Below are positions 34,781 through 43,466 of a stretch of 64,000 nucleotides of DNA, in pieces. Each line of letters starts with the position of its first letter. Position 1 is the first letter of the stretch. Location of the stretch: assembly GCF_018729455.1 (NCBI RefSeq), contig NZ_JAHHZF010000007.1, positions 248,001 to 312,000 of the forward strand. Reading direction: 5' to 3'. This stretch comes from Prosthecodimorpha staleyi (lineage in GTDB: Bacteria; Pseudomonadota; Alphaproteobacteria; Rhizobiales; Ancalomicrobiaceae). The position numbers and the translations under genes were made by a program. Under the pieces are notes generated by a model. The model worked only from the letters and a program-made list of their open reading frames with translations, had not been told where the DNA came from and made no database searches.

Positions 34781-35684
34781 GAGTCCGTTTGGAAACTCAA
34801 AGATTCGCGTTCCGCCTGATGAGCAAGCCTCCCATGGCGACGTGAATCATAGCGATGGGCACGTCGATGCGACGCTCGTAGTCACGCACGAGGCGTCTCC
34901 AGCGGACCATCCAGCCGAAGCTGCGCTCGACGACCCAACGGCGGGGCAGGACCTGGAAGCTTGCCTGCCCTTCGTTGCGACGGATGATCTCCAGGACGAA
35001 GTCGAGATAGGCGGCCTTGTCCATCAGGTATAGCCGATCATAGGCGCCATCGGCGAAGAGGTGCTTGACCCACGGCCAACGCTTGCGGATAGCATCCAGG
35101 ATCGCCTGCGCTCCGGCGCCGTCCGAGATGTTGGCGGGCGTCAGACGAACCATCAGGAGCCGTCCGTCGGTGTCGACCGCGATGTGCCGCTTGCGTCCGA
35201 CGATCTTCTTGCCCGCGTCGTAACCCCTTGTTTCGGCATGAGGCGCCTTGACCGATTGGCTGTCAATGACCGATGCCGACGGGCTTGCCTCGCGCCCGGC
35301 CCGCTCGCGATCGAGCATCAGTTCAAGGTCATGGATGGTCTGAAACAAAAAGCGCCGCGCCAATTCGCGAAACCAGCCGCAGATCGTGGGCCAGCGTCCG
35401 AAATGCACCGGCAGCATCCGCCAGCCGCAGCCGGACCGTACCAAGTAGCGCACCGCGTTGATAACCTCCCGAAACTCCACCTCGCGCGGACGCCCGGTGC
35501 GACCGGGCTTCGGCATCAACGGTGCGATCCGCTCCCACTCCTCGTCCGTCAGATCGGACGGGTAGCGCTTCGTCTTCTTGGCGATCTTGGCCATCCGGCC
35601 TCTGGTCTCGGGCGTCCACATCCCTATCGTGAATCACATCCCGACTTCTCTGCAAAGCCGCAACGTCTGTTTCCAAACAACCTT
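34781..35684 (-). mobile_element. IS5-family (IS427-type) insertion sequence
   Basis: A complete-looking element of about 900 bp surrounds an intact transposase gene. The left end GTCCGTTTGGAAAC (from about 34783) and the inverted right end GTTTCCAAACAACC (about 35669-35682) form imperfect terminal repeats of the GTTTGGAAAC type found in the IS427 group. Ends are placed by eye and could shift by a few bases. It separates two AT-rich putative immunity genes. Confidence 0.8.
34797..35621 (-). CDS. IS5-family transposase
   Basis: This 274-residue DDE transposase looks intact. The N-terminal DUF4096-like region has LTDEEWERIAPLMPKPGRTG. The catalytic part has VIDSQSVKAPHAE (first Asp), LFADGAYD (second Asp) and VVERSFGWMVRWRRL (Glu). 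The C-terminus VPIAMIHVAMGGLLIRRN is typical of the IS427 group. It may start at 35621 or at a second Met (MAKIAKKT) nine codons later. A decayed cousin of its 3' end lies at 57363-57460. Confidence 0.93.
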   Translation of the reverse strand: MWTPETRGRMAKIAKKTKRYPSDLTDEEWERIAPLMPKPGRTGRPREVEFREVINAVRYLVRSGCGWRMLPVHFGRWPTICGWFRELARRFLFQTIHDLELMLDRERAGREASPSASVIDSQSVKAPHAETRGYDAGKKIVGRKRHIAVDTDGRLLMVRLTPANISDGAGAQAILDAIRKRWPWVKHLFADGAYDRLYLMDKAAYLDFVLEIIRRNEGQASFQVLPRRWVVERSFGWMVRWRRLVRDYERRIDVPIAMIHVAMGGLLIRRNANL

Positions 35685-35719
35685 TGAGGATGCTGCGAGA
35701 ATGGGCCAATGTATAAAAA

Positions 35720-36106
35720 TCACGAATTATATATCATTCCCCTCTTTCGGGTGCGTAAAACTATTCGAGGAACTCCTGGTGTGCGGTCATCATGACTTTC
35801 TCCGAGCAAAATTAAATCAAACGTCCATTCTAGCCTATCAGCCATTCCATTAATTACATCTCTTTCCTTCTCTATATATTTCGATTCGGCTCTCATAATT
35901 TTTGCAGCTGCTCTTATTTCCCATAGTACAGCCTTGGGGACAAAAGGTTGACTCTTCAACTCGTAAGCCAATTTCTTGCAATCGACGTCCAACCGCTCAA
36001 ATCCTTGGACATCCAGTGTGCGAGCAGTCTGAATCTGTAGAAGAAAGTTCCCGAGCTCCTTCTTAAATCGCTCAAAAGTCACCCCTGAATCATACATCAT
36101 GGCCAT
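35720..36106 (-). CDS. AT-rich small protein, putative immunity gene
   Basis: This 128-residue helical protein (FERFKKELGNFLLQIQTART; IMRAESKYIEKERDVINGMA) has no recognised family, signal or membrane segment. The start at 36106 follows a good AGAGGGG ribosome-binding site, whereas a longer frame upstream looks non-coding. Low GC, and its place between Rhs pieces and IS elements on the same strand as the Rhs core, suggest an immunity gene for a lost or displaced toxin tip. The 186 bases to its right (36107-36292) hold only the leader of the IS256 fragment. Confidence 0.55.
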   Translation of the reverse strand: MAMMYDSGVTFERFKKELGNFLLQIQTARTLDVQGFERLDVDCKKLAYELKSQPFVPKAVLWEIRAAAKIMRAESKYIEKERDVINGMADRLEWTFDLILLGESHDDRTPGVPRIVLRTRKRGMIYNS

Positions 36107-36292
36107 ATTATCCCCTCTCGCGGAATCTTCTGAAGGATCGTTACTTCTTGCGCCCAAAGAGACCGCTGATAGGCCAAACCCGCCACGCCGGATCGTGTCC
36201 CGCGATGTGGTATATCTGACGAGAACGGTGGTCATCGGCGGAACGTCGGTATGGTCGGATTTCCGAATCTCAACCCTATCGAGGAACCACCG

Positions 36293-36367
36293 ATGACCGA
36301 GATGATGATGAGCCTTCGTTCGCTCGTGGAGAAGAGCCCCGACGCGGATGCGCTGCGGGAGATGATA
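36293..36367 (+). pseudogene. N-terminal fragment of an IS256-family transposase
   Basis: The frame begins MTEMMMSLRSLVEKSPDADA and runs to LREM, the standard N-terminus of alphaproteobacterial mutator-type transposases, after an RBS (GAGGA at 36281). It is cut at a TA dinucleotide by the IS630 element. The rest of the gene is not found on the other side of that element. Confidence 0.7.
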
Positions 36368-36373
36368 CCAACC

Positions 36374-36876
36374 TCATAAAATTCTGACCTTTCGGAGGTA
36401 TGGGTAGTTTGTGAGGGATACGATCCTTCCGGGCTCGGCTGTGAGGTCGTTCCAGGCCTTTGCGCAGGCGTCGACGATGGCGGTGGTATCCGTGAAGACG
36501 CGGTGGGAGAGGAAGCGCTCCTTGAGGTAAAGCCAGACGCGTTCGACCGGGTTCAACTCGGGCGAGTAGGATGGCAGGTGGGCGAGGCTGACGTTGGGCG
36601 GGATGGCGATCGGCCGGTGACGTGCCAGCCGGCCCTGTCGAGCACCAGAACGGCATGGACCCTTGCGGGCAGGCTCGCGGCGAAGGCGTCGTCGGTGCCG
36701 GGGCGGACGGCGCCGTAGAGGTAGGCAGACTTGAAGCGCTTGTCGGTCTTGGCGGTCGGCCGGACAGCTTTCTCGTACCAGACGTGCGCATTGCGGCCCT
36801 TCTGGCCCACGCGCGCTTCATCCTGGAACCAGAGCTGGACATCGTCCTCGCGATGGCGGCGCACGATCCGCCTCAC
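36374..36876 (-). pseudogene. IS630 transposase OrfB, frameshifted
   Basis: The DDE part starts IVRRHREDDVQLWFQDEARV (first Asp/Glu) and reaches DRAGWHVTG (second Asp), then loses frame at about 36612-36620. The remainder continues in another frame as IAIPPNVSLAHLPSYSPELN and PVERVWLYLKERFLSHRVF (catalytic Glu). This second shift is not at a slippery run, so the copy is probably dead. Confidence 0.85.
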
Positions 36877-37382
36877 GGCCTCGGCCAGCCCCCCTTTTTG
36901 AAGGCCTTCTGCGCCTTCGGGTCAGACTGTGGGTGCCGCGCCCGGGTCTTCTGCCAGGACAGGCCGAGCCCGTGCAGCACCTGCAGCATGCCGTTCTCCG
37001 AGTAGACGACGCCGAACCGCTCCTCGCAGAGCCGGCAGATGTCGATCACTCGCCAGGTCGAGACGCCGTCCTTCTCCCGATCCGGCCCGCGCAGGACCAT
37101 GGCCTTCAGCACCGCCTGGCCACCCTCGTCGAGCAGTGGCGGCTGGCCGGAGCGGGGGCGGTCGGACAGTCCGCCGATGCCTTCCGCATTGTAGCGCACC
37201 ACCCAATCGCGCAGCGTCTGGCGATCCATCCCGGCCGCACGCGCCGCAGCCGCCCGGCTCATCCCCGCCAATGCGTTGGCGGTCGCCAAAAGCCGCGCCG
37301 CAACGCGGCCGTCCGCCTCTTCACGGGCCAAGCGCCGCAGCGTCGCCACCTCAATGTCTGTCCTGATGCTGAGAGCTGCCAT
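36873..37382 (-). CDS. IS630 transposase OrfA
   Basis: This 169-residue first reading frame contains the helix-turn-helix domain (AGMSRAAAARAAGMDRQTLR; WVVRYNAEGIGGLSDRPRSG) and the second DNA-binding winged region (WRVIDICRLCEERFGVVYSE). It ends just after a run A5G6 (complement of 36889-36899). A minus-one slip on this run would join it to OrfB and give the family sequence KKGGLAEAVRRIV, so programmed frameshifting is likely. Confidence 0.88.
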   Translation of the reverse strand: MAALSIRTDIEVATLRRLAREEADGRVAARLLATANALAGMSRAAAARAAGMDRQTLRDWVVRYNAEGIGGLSDRPRSGQPPLLDEGGQAVLKAMVLRGPDREKDGVSTWRVIDICRLCEERFGVVYSENGMLQVLHGLGLSWQKTRARHPQSDPKAQKAFKKGGWPRP

Positions 37383-37440
37383 CGCCGATCCCTCCCCACA
37401 AGAGGGAAGCAGCCATCACCTGATTTGGGAATCCCAAGAG

Positions 37441-38529
37441 TCAGGAATTCACCAGCTCGATATTACTTGAGATTGCTGAATATGATGGCATCAAAATGCT
37501 GACCGGATCGATTATCGAAAGTGTTTGAACCTGATGGCCGGCTGCGACAAACTTTGATGCGGTATCTCCACCATAACTATGTGCTATGATGTTAGCTTGG
37601 CCATCTTGTGAATCAATCCATTTCCCGAGTGCCTCAGAATGATCCCAGGTGAAATAAGTCGCGTGTTGTCCTCCGGCGCTCATTCCTAAAAATGTAGAAT
37701 AGGCTGGCCCATTGATAGTTTTGTCAAAAAACAACCTAAAACTGCATTGATTCCACCGTTTCCGCAAAAACCGTAGATGTTTTGGAAGCAAAGGCGCTCT
37801 GGATATGCGAGTGATCAATAGGGAACCAACTTGAGTTGCCGCTCCGATCGCTGCAGACGTTATATAAGATTGAAGTGGGCTCAAATTCCCTGCAACCGCA
37901 TCATGAATTCCCTGTGTGACGACACCGGCGGCAGCAACGGTTAGAGCTGCAATTGCAATATCATCGATAACAAAAATATGCCCTTTCGGATCGCTCTTGT
38001 TGATCGGATCATTGTCCGCATAGGCATAGCGATTGGTTCCGACGCCTTCCTTGAGCGGATCCCAGGTGTCGGGTGAGACGAAGCGGCCGATGGCCGGGTC
38101 GTAGTAGCGGGCGTGCAGATACATGAGCCCCGTTTCGGGATCGTGCCGCTCGCCGATATAGCCCTTGTCTTCCTCGTGGCCGGTCGACTGTGCGCGCGTG
38201 CCATAGGGCGTGAAGGTCTGGCTCTGGGCGAGCGCGCCGGTCGCGTCGGTGACCTGGCGGACGCTCGACAGGTGGTCGCGGTGCAGGAAGTGGGCGGCCG
38301 CGCCGGAGCCGTTGCCGACCCGCTTCACGTCCGACTGGACATATTTGGTCCAGGTCGAGGCCGAGACCAAGCTGCCGCTCGAACAGGTCCACTTGGTGTT
38401 GCGTTCGAGGTCGGCGCCGAGCGTCAGCGTCACGTCCGTGCGGGTGCCGGTGCAGCCGGCGTCCGAGACCGACTTCGGCTTGGTCAGGCGCTCGCCGTCG
38501 GGACCATAAGTGAAGGCGACGGTGACGCC
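37441..38529 (-). pseudogene. Rhs fragment (b) with alpha/beta-hydrolase-like toxin tip, truncated
   Basis: The minus strand reads from [17 protein letters not shown] through the end of an Rhs core, with [17 protein letters not shown] and the conserved border [19 protein letters not shown]. After NKSDPKGH the sequence changes to a variable AT-richer tip. That tip has a hydrophobic lead, then a lipase-like nucleophile elbow [14 protein letters not shown] (Ser in GxSxG-like HSYGG) and SIIDPVS. The stop at 37441 lies at the IS630 end, so the catalytic histidine region is probably lost. The 5' part is also missing: homology begins at a join with the deacetylase gene. Confidence 0.85.
37978..38529 (-). 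repeat. 552-bp inverted repeat, left copy (Rhs core)
   Basis: This block encodes the end of the Rhs core and is nearly identical to 47981-48532 on the other strand. The encoded proteins differ at only about ten of 184 positions. Similarity stops sharply at the variable toxin tip on one side and at the deacetylase junction on the other. Confidence 0.88.
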
Positions 38530-39383
38530 TCGCAGGCAGCGTAGTGGCTGGCGATCTCGGCGCCGGTCGCGATCCACACGTCGTCGCGGGCGGCGACATG
38601 GCGCAGGAAGTCGCGCAGCAGATGCCAGCGCATCGGCCGCCCGGACACCTGCGGGTGCAGCACCATGGTGGTGACGCCGCCCCAGCTGTGCGTCGCCTCG
38701 AACTCGTCGATCCACAGGTTCAGCACCGCCTCGCGGCCGAAGATCGGGCGCGGATCGACCCGGCTGGTCATCCCGAAATTCCAGTCGTCGAAGGCATAGT
38801 TGACCGGGATCTCGATCGGTCCGGGGCGGTCGTCGTGCAGCCGATGGCGATAGGGGCGGATGTCGTCCCGGAAGGAACTCGAATAGGTCAGCCCGCTGTC
38901 GGCCAGATAGGCGAGGAGTTCCGGGAAATTCTCGCCCGACGGCGCCCGGTAGCCGATGGGGCGCACGCCAAGTGCCCGGTCGAGCGCCTCGAAGCCCCGG
39001 TCGATCTCCTCGCGCGCCGCCTCGAAGGCGCCGCGTTCGGGCCGGCGATGCAGGTAGCCGTGATGGCCGATCTCGTGCCCGGCGTCGACGATCGCCGCAC
39101 ACTGGGGCTGATGGGCGAGTGCGGTCCAGCCGGGAATGAAGAAGGTCGCCTTCAGCTTGAGCTCGTCGAGCAGCATCAGGATGCGCTCGATGCCGACGCG
39201 GCCGTCGTAGCCGCCATGCGAGACGGTGACGAGCCGGTCGCCATTGGCCGGCGTGTTGCCGATCCAGGCGGTCTCGCCGTCGACGTCAAAGCCGATGAAG
39301 AGCGCGCTGCGGGCGCCGTTCGGCCAGGGAAAGCGCGGCGCCGGGGCGGCGCGGTTGAAGGCGATCGGCGGAAAATCGGTCAT
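38484..39383 (-). CDS. polysaccharide deacetylase family protein (C-terminus rewritten)
   Basis: This 299-residue NodB/PuuE-type enzyme has intact motifs: the acidic motif [12 protein letters not shown], the metal histidines in [14 protein letters not shown], the arginine in [13 protein letters not shown], and [14 protein letters not shown]. PuuE-like members hydrolyse small amides rather than glycans. The last 15 or so residues ([13 protein letters not shown]) come from Rhs DNA read in another frame, because the original 3' end was replaced at about 38530. The fold is nearly complete, so activity may survive. It is the last gene of the lyase operon. A GTG start two codons earlier is possible. 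Confidence 0.85.
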   Translation of the reverse strand: MTDFPPIAFNRAAPAPRFPWPNGARSALFIGFDVDGETAWIGNTPANGDRLVTVSHGGYDGRVGIERILMLLDELKLKATFFIPGWTALAHQPQCAAIVDAGHEIGHHGYLHRRPERGAFEAAREEIDRGFEALDRALGVRPIGYRAPSGENFPELLAYLADSGLTYSSSFRDDIRPYRHRLHDDRPGPIEIPVNYAFDDWNFGMTSRVDPRPIFGREAVLNLWIDEFEATHSWGGVTTMVLHPQVSGRPMRWHLLRDFLRHVAARDDVWIATGAEIASHYAACEASPSPSLMVPTASA

Positions 39384-39404
39384 CGACACGAACCTTGGGA
39401 ACGA

Positions 39405-40817
39405 TCAGCGGAAGGGATCGGCGGCAGGGCCCGTTCCGGCCAGGCAGGCGAGCAGCGGTTCGACATCCCGGCTCTCCGGCAGGGCGGCGACGAGGCCGGC
39501 GATCTCGGCAACCGCCTCGGGGGAGAGCGCGAGCCCGGCCAGTTCGGCGAATTTCGCATCGATCGCCGCCGGCGTCATCGGCCGTTCCACCGAGCCGGTC
39601 GGTCGCGGCACGCGCTTTTCGGCCTGCGTACCGTCCCCGAACCGGAGGGTGACAATCGGCTCGTCGAGCGGGGCGAAGCCGGCGTCGACGGCGAGCGTGA
39701 TGCGGTCCAGCATCGCGGCGACGCGGGGATCGTGGCGCCGAGCCTGCGCATAGGCCGACAATCCGGGCTCGCCGTGGACGAGCCGCAGGGCCAGCGCCAG
39801 CGGCAGGCTCATCTGGGCGGCGGCGAGCGGTTCGACCTCCCGCCGGCCGCACATGCCCATCAGCAGACCGCTGACGCGGACCTCGACCCCGTCAACCGCC
39901 TCGGCCGTCCGGCCGGTCTCGGCGAGGAGGTCGCCGACCGCATCGATCGCCGAATGGGTGCCGCGGCAGGCGGCGTAGGGCTTCAGCGAGACGCGCGACA
40001 GCTTGTAGACCGCGCCGAGATCGGCGGTGAACCGGCTCGGATCGCCGGCGCCGTGGCCGAAGCTGCGGAAGAAGCCGCCCCACACGTCGTCGAAGACCTG
40101 CGCGGGCCCGCGAAAGCCGGCGCGCGCCAACTGGGCGGCAAAGAGCCCCCCCTCCGCGGCGCGGCCCGCATGCACCTTCTTGGTCTGGGCGCCATCGTGG
40201 ATGAAGGCCCACAGTCCGGAGGAGAAGCTGGTCGCCGCCGTGATGGCATGGGCGGTCGCCGCGGCATCGAGCTGCCACAGGCGGGCGACCGCGGCGGCGG
40301 CGCCGACCGTGCCGCAGGTGCCGGTCGAATGCCAGCCGTCGCCGTTGTGGCGATCGTAGCCGCCGGCGGCCTCCAACAGGCGGCGGCCGACCTCGTAGCC
40401 GACGACGATCGCAGTCAGGAGCTCGGGCCCGGAGACGCTCCGGCCTTCCGCGGCGGCGAGCACCGCGGGCACCACCACCGCGCCCGAATGGTCGCAGCCG
40501 CCGGTGTCGTCGAGTTCGAAGACATGTGCGGCGACGCCGTTGACGAGCGCGGCGTCGCGGGCGCCGGCACGTCGGTCGGTGCCCCAAATGCGCGCGCCGG
40601 TGCTGCCGCCCGGCTCGATCGTCCCGAGCACCAGGGCGAATTCCTGCGAGCGGGTGCCGGCGAGGGCCGCGCCGAGGGTGTCGAGAAGATGCACCTTCAC
40701 CTTGGCGGCGACATCGGCCGGCACCGCGTCCCAGCGCAGCGCCGACGCGAAGGCGGCGAGGCGCGCGAGTTCCGTCGCGCCGGTCGCCGGCGCGTCATCC
40801 CGTGGATCGGTGGCCAT
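39405..40817 (-). CDS. MmgE/PrpD family protein
   Basis: This 470-residue protein belongs to the 2-methylcitrate dehydratase (PrpD)/cis-aconitate decarboxylase family, with VKVHLLDTLGAALAGT near the N-terminus, the GYEVGRRLLEAAG helix, and WHSTGTCGTVGAAAAVARLW. Members dehydrate or isomerise hydroxylated tricarboxylates, and one related enzyme is iminodisuccinate epimerase. It lies between the importer and the deacetylase, behind an ArgH-type lyase, and may handle a substituted dicarboxylate. The start at 40817 was chosen over upstream codons without family similarity. Confidence 0.9.
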   Translation of the reverse strand: MATDPRDDAPATGATELARLAAFASALRWDAVPADVAAKVKVHLLDTLGAALAGTRSQEFALVLGTIEPGGSTGARIWGTDRRAGARDAALVNGVAAHVFELDDTGGCDHSGAVVVPAVLAAAEGRSVSGPELLTAIVVGYEVGRRLLEAAGGYDRHNGDGWHSTGTCGTVGAAAAVARLWQLDAAATAHAITAATSFSSGLWAFIHDGAQTKKVHAGRAAEGGLFAAQLARAGFRGPAQVFDDVWGGFFRSFGHGAGDPSRFTADLGAVYKLSRVSLKPYAACRGTHSAIDAVGDLLAETGRTAEAVDGVEVRVSGLLMGMCGRREVEPLAAAQMSLPLALALRLVHGEPGLSAYAQARRHDPRVAAMLDRITLAVDAGFAPLDEPIVTLRFGDGTQAEKRVPRPTGSVERPMTPAAIDAKFAELAGLALSPEAVAEIAGLVAALPESRDVEPLLACLAGTGPAADPFR

Positions 40818-40920
40818 GATCATTCCTGTCTCGATGCGGCGACGGGACCGCGCCTCAAACGCGATCCCGCAGGCGCTTGGCGTCAACGGCCCGATGCGTC
40901 CGCATCCCGGTCCGGCGGCT

Positions 40921-41757
40921 TCACTTCACCGCTTCGCCGTTGATCAGCACGGTGTCCAGCATGGTGATGCCGAGGCCGTAGCTGTCGAAGATCTTCTTGT
41001 ATTCGCCCGACGCGATCAGCCGCTTCAGCGCACCCGCATAGGCGTCGCGCAGGCCGGTCTCGGCCTTCGGGAAGGCGATGCCCTGCAGCACGGCCGTGAA
41101 AGGCGCGCCGACGATCTGGTAGGTGTCCTTCTCCAGGCCGATCAAATAGGGCAGCGTCTCGGAGCCCTGGACGGCGCCGTCGACGCGGCCCTGCTTGAGC
41201 TGCGCGCGGGCATCGGCAGAGCCTTCCGAGCCGACCACCTGGATCGGCGGCTTGCCGTTGGCCTCGCAATTGTTCTTGCTCCAGGTCGCGGTCTCGTCCG
41301 GGAAGGACGTACGCCGGCTCATGGCGACCTTCTTGCCGCACAGATCGGTCGGGACCTTGAATTCGTCCTTGCGCTCGTAGGACGTGTAGAACTGCGCGCC
41401 GGATTTCATGTAGTCGACGAAATCGAGCGTCTCGCGGCGCTTCGGCAGATCGCTCATGCCGGAGTGGATGAGATCGACGCGGCCGGTGGTCAGCGACGAG
41501 ATCATCTGCTCGAAACCGATATCGGACCACTCGACCTTGACGCCGAGTTCCTTGGCGAGCGCCAGCCCGAGGTCGATGTCGAGACCCTTGAGCTGGTTGG
41601 TCGCCGGGTCCTTGTATTCCATCGGCGGATAGTTCGGCTGGTTGGCGACGATCACCTTGCCGGCCGTCTTGATGCGGGCCGGCAGATCCTGCGCGGCGGC
41701 CGGCGTGACGGCCGCACAGGCGAGACCGATGGCAAGGATGGCAAGCTTCGGCGTCAT
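40921..41757 (-). CDS. ABC substrate-binding protein (family 3, polar amino acid type)
   Basis: This 278-residue periplasmic protein has a Sec signal (MTPKLAILAIGLACAAVTPA, cleavage after AAAQ). Family 3 motifs include VIVANQPNYPPMEYKD, LKGLDIDLGLALAKELG and EWSDIGFEQMISSLTTGRVD. It feeds the ATPase and permease encoded upstream in the same operon. Ligands of the family are polar amino acids and opines. The start at 41757 gives a clean signal peptide. Confidence 0.93.
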   Translation of the reverse strand: MTPKLAILAIGLACAAVTPAAAQDLPARIKTAGKVIVANQPNYPPMEYKDPATNQLKGLDIDLGLALAKELGVKVEWSDIGFEQMISSLTTGRVDLIHSGMSDLPKRRETLDFVDYMKSGAQFYTSYERKDEFKVPTDLCGKKVAMSRRTSFPDETATWSKNNCEANGKPPIQVVGSEGSADARAQLKQGRVDGAVQGSETLPYLIGLEKDTYQIVGAPFTAVLQGIAFPKAETGLRDAYAGALKRLIASGEYKKIFDSYGLGITMLDTVLINGEAVK

Positions 41758-41783
41758 TGGCTTTCTCCCGGGATCGAGATCGT

Positions 41784-42551
41784 TCACTTGTGGACGGCGC
41801 GGATGAACGCCGCGCAGCGGGCATTGTCCGGTTCGGACAACACTTTCTGGGCCGGGCCGACCTCTTCGATCCGGCCGGCTTCCATGAAGGCGACGGTGTC
41901 GGCCACCCCGCGGGCGAAGCCCATTTCGTGGGTGACCACCACCATGGTCATGCCGGACTCGGCGAGATCCTTCATCACATCGAGAACCTCGGAGACCAAT
42001 TCCGGATCGAGCGCCGAGGTCGGCTCGTCGAACAGGATGAGCTCGGGCCGCATGCCCATGGCGCGCGCGATGGCGACGCGCTGCTGCTGGCCGCCGGAGA
42101 GTTCGGAAGGATAGTGGTTCATCTTGTCGGAGAGGCCGACCCGGTCGAGCAGTTCGCGCGCATGCTCCGCCGCGGCCTTGCGATCCTCGCCGAGGACGTG
42201 GATGGGGCCCTCGGTCACGTTCTGCAGCGCCGTGAGATGGGGAAACAGGTTGAAGCGCTGGAACACCATGCCGGTGCGGCGGCGCTGGCGCGCGATCTCG
42301 CTGTCGCGCATCTCATAAAGACGGTCTCCCTCGCGCCGGTAGCCGAGCAGTTCGCCGCCGATCCAGATGGCGCCGCCGTCGATGCGCTCCAGCATGTTGA
42401 TGCAGCGCAGGAAGGTACTCTTGCCCGAACCGGACGGACCGATGATGCAGCAGACCTCACCCTTGCGGATGTCGAGGCTGGCGCGGTCGAGCGCGGTGAA
42501 GCCGGTGAAGCGCTTGGTGACGTCGATCGCCTTGACGAGGATTTCCGACAT
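41784..42551 (-). CDS. polar amino acid ABC transporter ATP-binding protein (GlnQ-like)
   Basis: This 255-residue ATPase has Walker [10 protein letters not shown], the family motif [19 protein letters not shown], signature LSGGQQQR and Walker [15 protein letters not shown]. Switch histidine and [10 protein letters not shown] follow the GlnQ/HisP pattern. It lies between permease and binding-protein genes, separated by 14 and 26 bases. Confidence 0.95.
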   Translation of the reverse strand: MSEILVKAIDVTKRFTGFTALDRASLDIRKGEVCCIIGPSGSGKSTFLRCINMLERIDGGAIWIGGELLGYRREGDRLYEMRDSEIARQRRRTGMVFQRFNLFPHLTALQNVTEGPIHVLGEDRKAAAEHARELLDRVGLSDKMNHYPSELSGGQQQRVAIARAMGMRPELILFDEPTSALDPELVSEVLDVMKDLAESGMTMVVVTHEMGFARGVADTVAFMEAGRIEEVGPAQKVLSEPDNARCAAFIRAVHK

Positions 42552-42565
42552 GATCCGCCTCCCCG

Positions 42566-43417
42566 TCAGCCCGTCGCTTTCAGACGCTGGATCCCGCGTG
42601 CGAAGTAGCGTTCCACATACATCTGCCCGATGGAAAGCACCGTCACGGCCGACAGGTACCAGAAGCTCGCCACCAGCAGCAGTTCCAGGACGCGCGTGTT
42701 GGCGTAGTAGATGATCTGGGCGTTGTGCAGGATCTCGGAATACTGGATGACGCTGGCAAGCGAGGTGGTCTTGACCATGCCGATCAGTTCGTTGCCGATC
42801 GGCGGTAGGATTACCCGCATCGCCTGCGGCAGGATGATCCGGCGCAGCATCAGCAACTGGCCCATGCCGATCGAACGTGCCGCCTCATACTGGCCGGCAT
42901 CGACCGAAAGGAGCCCGCCGCGAACCACCTCCGACGTATAGGCGCCCTGCTGGATGCCGAGCGCCAGCATGGCGGCGACGAAGGGCGTCATCACGTCGAC
43001 CGTGCGCCATTCGAACAGGCCCGGAATGCCGATCTTGGGGAAGACCAGCGCCAGGTTGAACCACAACAGCAGCTGCAACAACGCTGGAGCGCCACGGAAA
43101 ATCCAGACATAGCCGGTCGCGATGGTCGACAGCACGGGATTCTCGGAGATGCGCATGATCGCGAAGATCACGCCGAGCGTGATCCCGACCGCCATGGCGG
43201 CGAAGGTCATCAGGATCGTGTTGACGAGGCCTTCGAGAATGCTCTGCGAGAACAGGAACTGGCCGACATAGCTCCACTCGATCTTGCCGTTGATGAAGGC
43301 CCGGACCAGAGCGGCCAGCAGCAGGCAGACCACACCGGCCGCGATCCAACGCCCCCAATGCCGCCGCGGCACGATCCGCAGATGGCTGGTCTGGTACATG
43401 TCGCGTTCGTCGGTCAT
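42566..43417 (-). CDS. polar amino acid ABC transporter permease
   Basis: This 283-residue HisMQ-type permease has a long cytoplasmic N-terminus (about 25 residues), about five membrane segments and the coupling loop [20 protein letters not shown]. The family motif [14 protein letters not shown] is present. Only one permease gene is present, so the channel is probably a homodimer. A good RBS (GGAGGGATCGCG) precedes the start. Confidence 0.94.
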   Translation of the reverse strand: MTDERDMYQTSHLRIVPRRHWGRWIAAGVVCLLLAALVRAFINGKIEWSYVGQFLFSQSILEGLVNTILMTFAAMAVGITLGVIFAIMRISENPVLSTIATGYVWIFRGAPALLQLLLWFNLALVFPKIGIPGLFEWRTVDVMTPFVAAMLALGIQQGAYTSEVVRGGLLSVDAGQYEAARSIGMGQLLMLRRIILPQAMRVILPPIGNELIGMVKTTSLASVIQYSEILHNAQIIYYANTRVLELLLVASFWYLSAVTVLSIGQMYVERYFARGIQRLKATG

Positions 43418-43466
43418 CGCGATCCCTCCCGTCGTGGCATCGAGGCGCTGCGCCGGTTCGATGGCG

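Larger units (their letters stand above)
36365..37446 (-). mobile_element. IS630-family insertion sequence
   Basis: About 1.08 kb containing OrfA and OrfB. Imperfect inverted ends can be seen: AAATTCTGACCTTTCGGA near 36377 against the inverse of GGATTC-like sequence at 37420-37448 (AATTCCTGACTCTTGGGA read from the right). The left end abuts a TA within an IS256 fragment. The right end cuts the tail of an Rhs toxin gene. Boundaries are approximate. Confidence 0.75.

Noticed and set aside
36107-36235. N-terminal extension of the small gene at 35720-36106
   Set aside because: The upstream in-frame residues are of different composition and the internal ATG at 36106 has a good ribosome-binding site.
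38544-40943. A 799-codon open frame on the plus strand
   Set aside because: It is antisense to the deacetylase and MmgE/PrpD genes and shows no domain.
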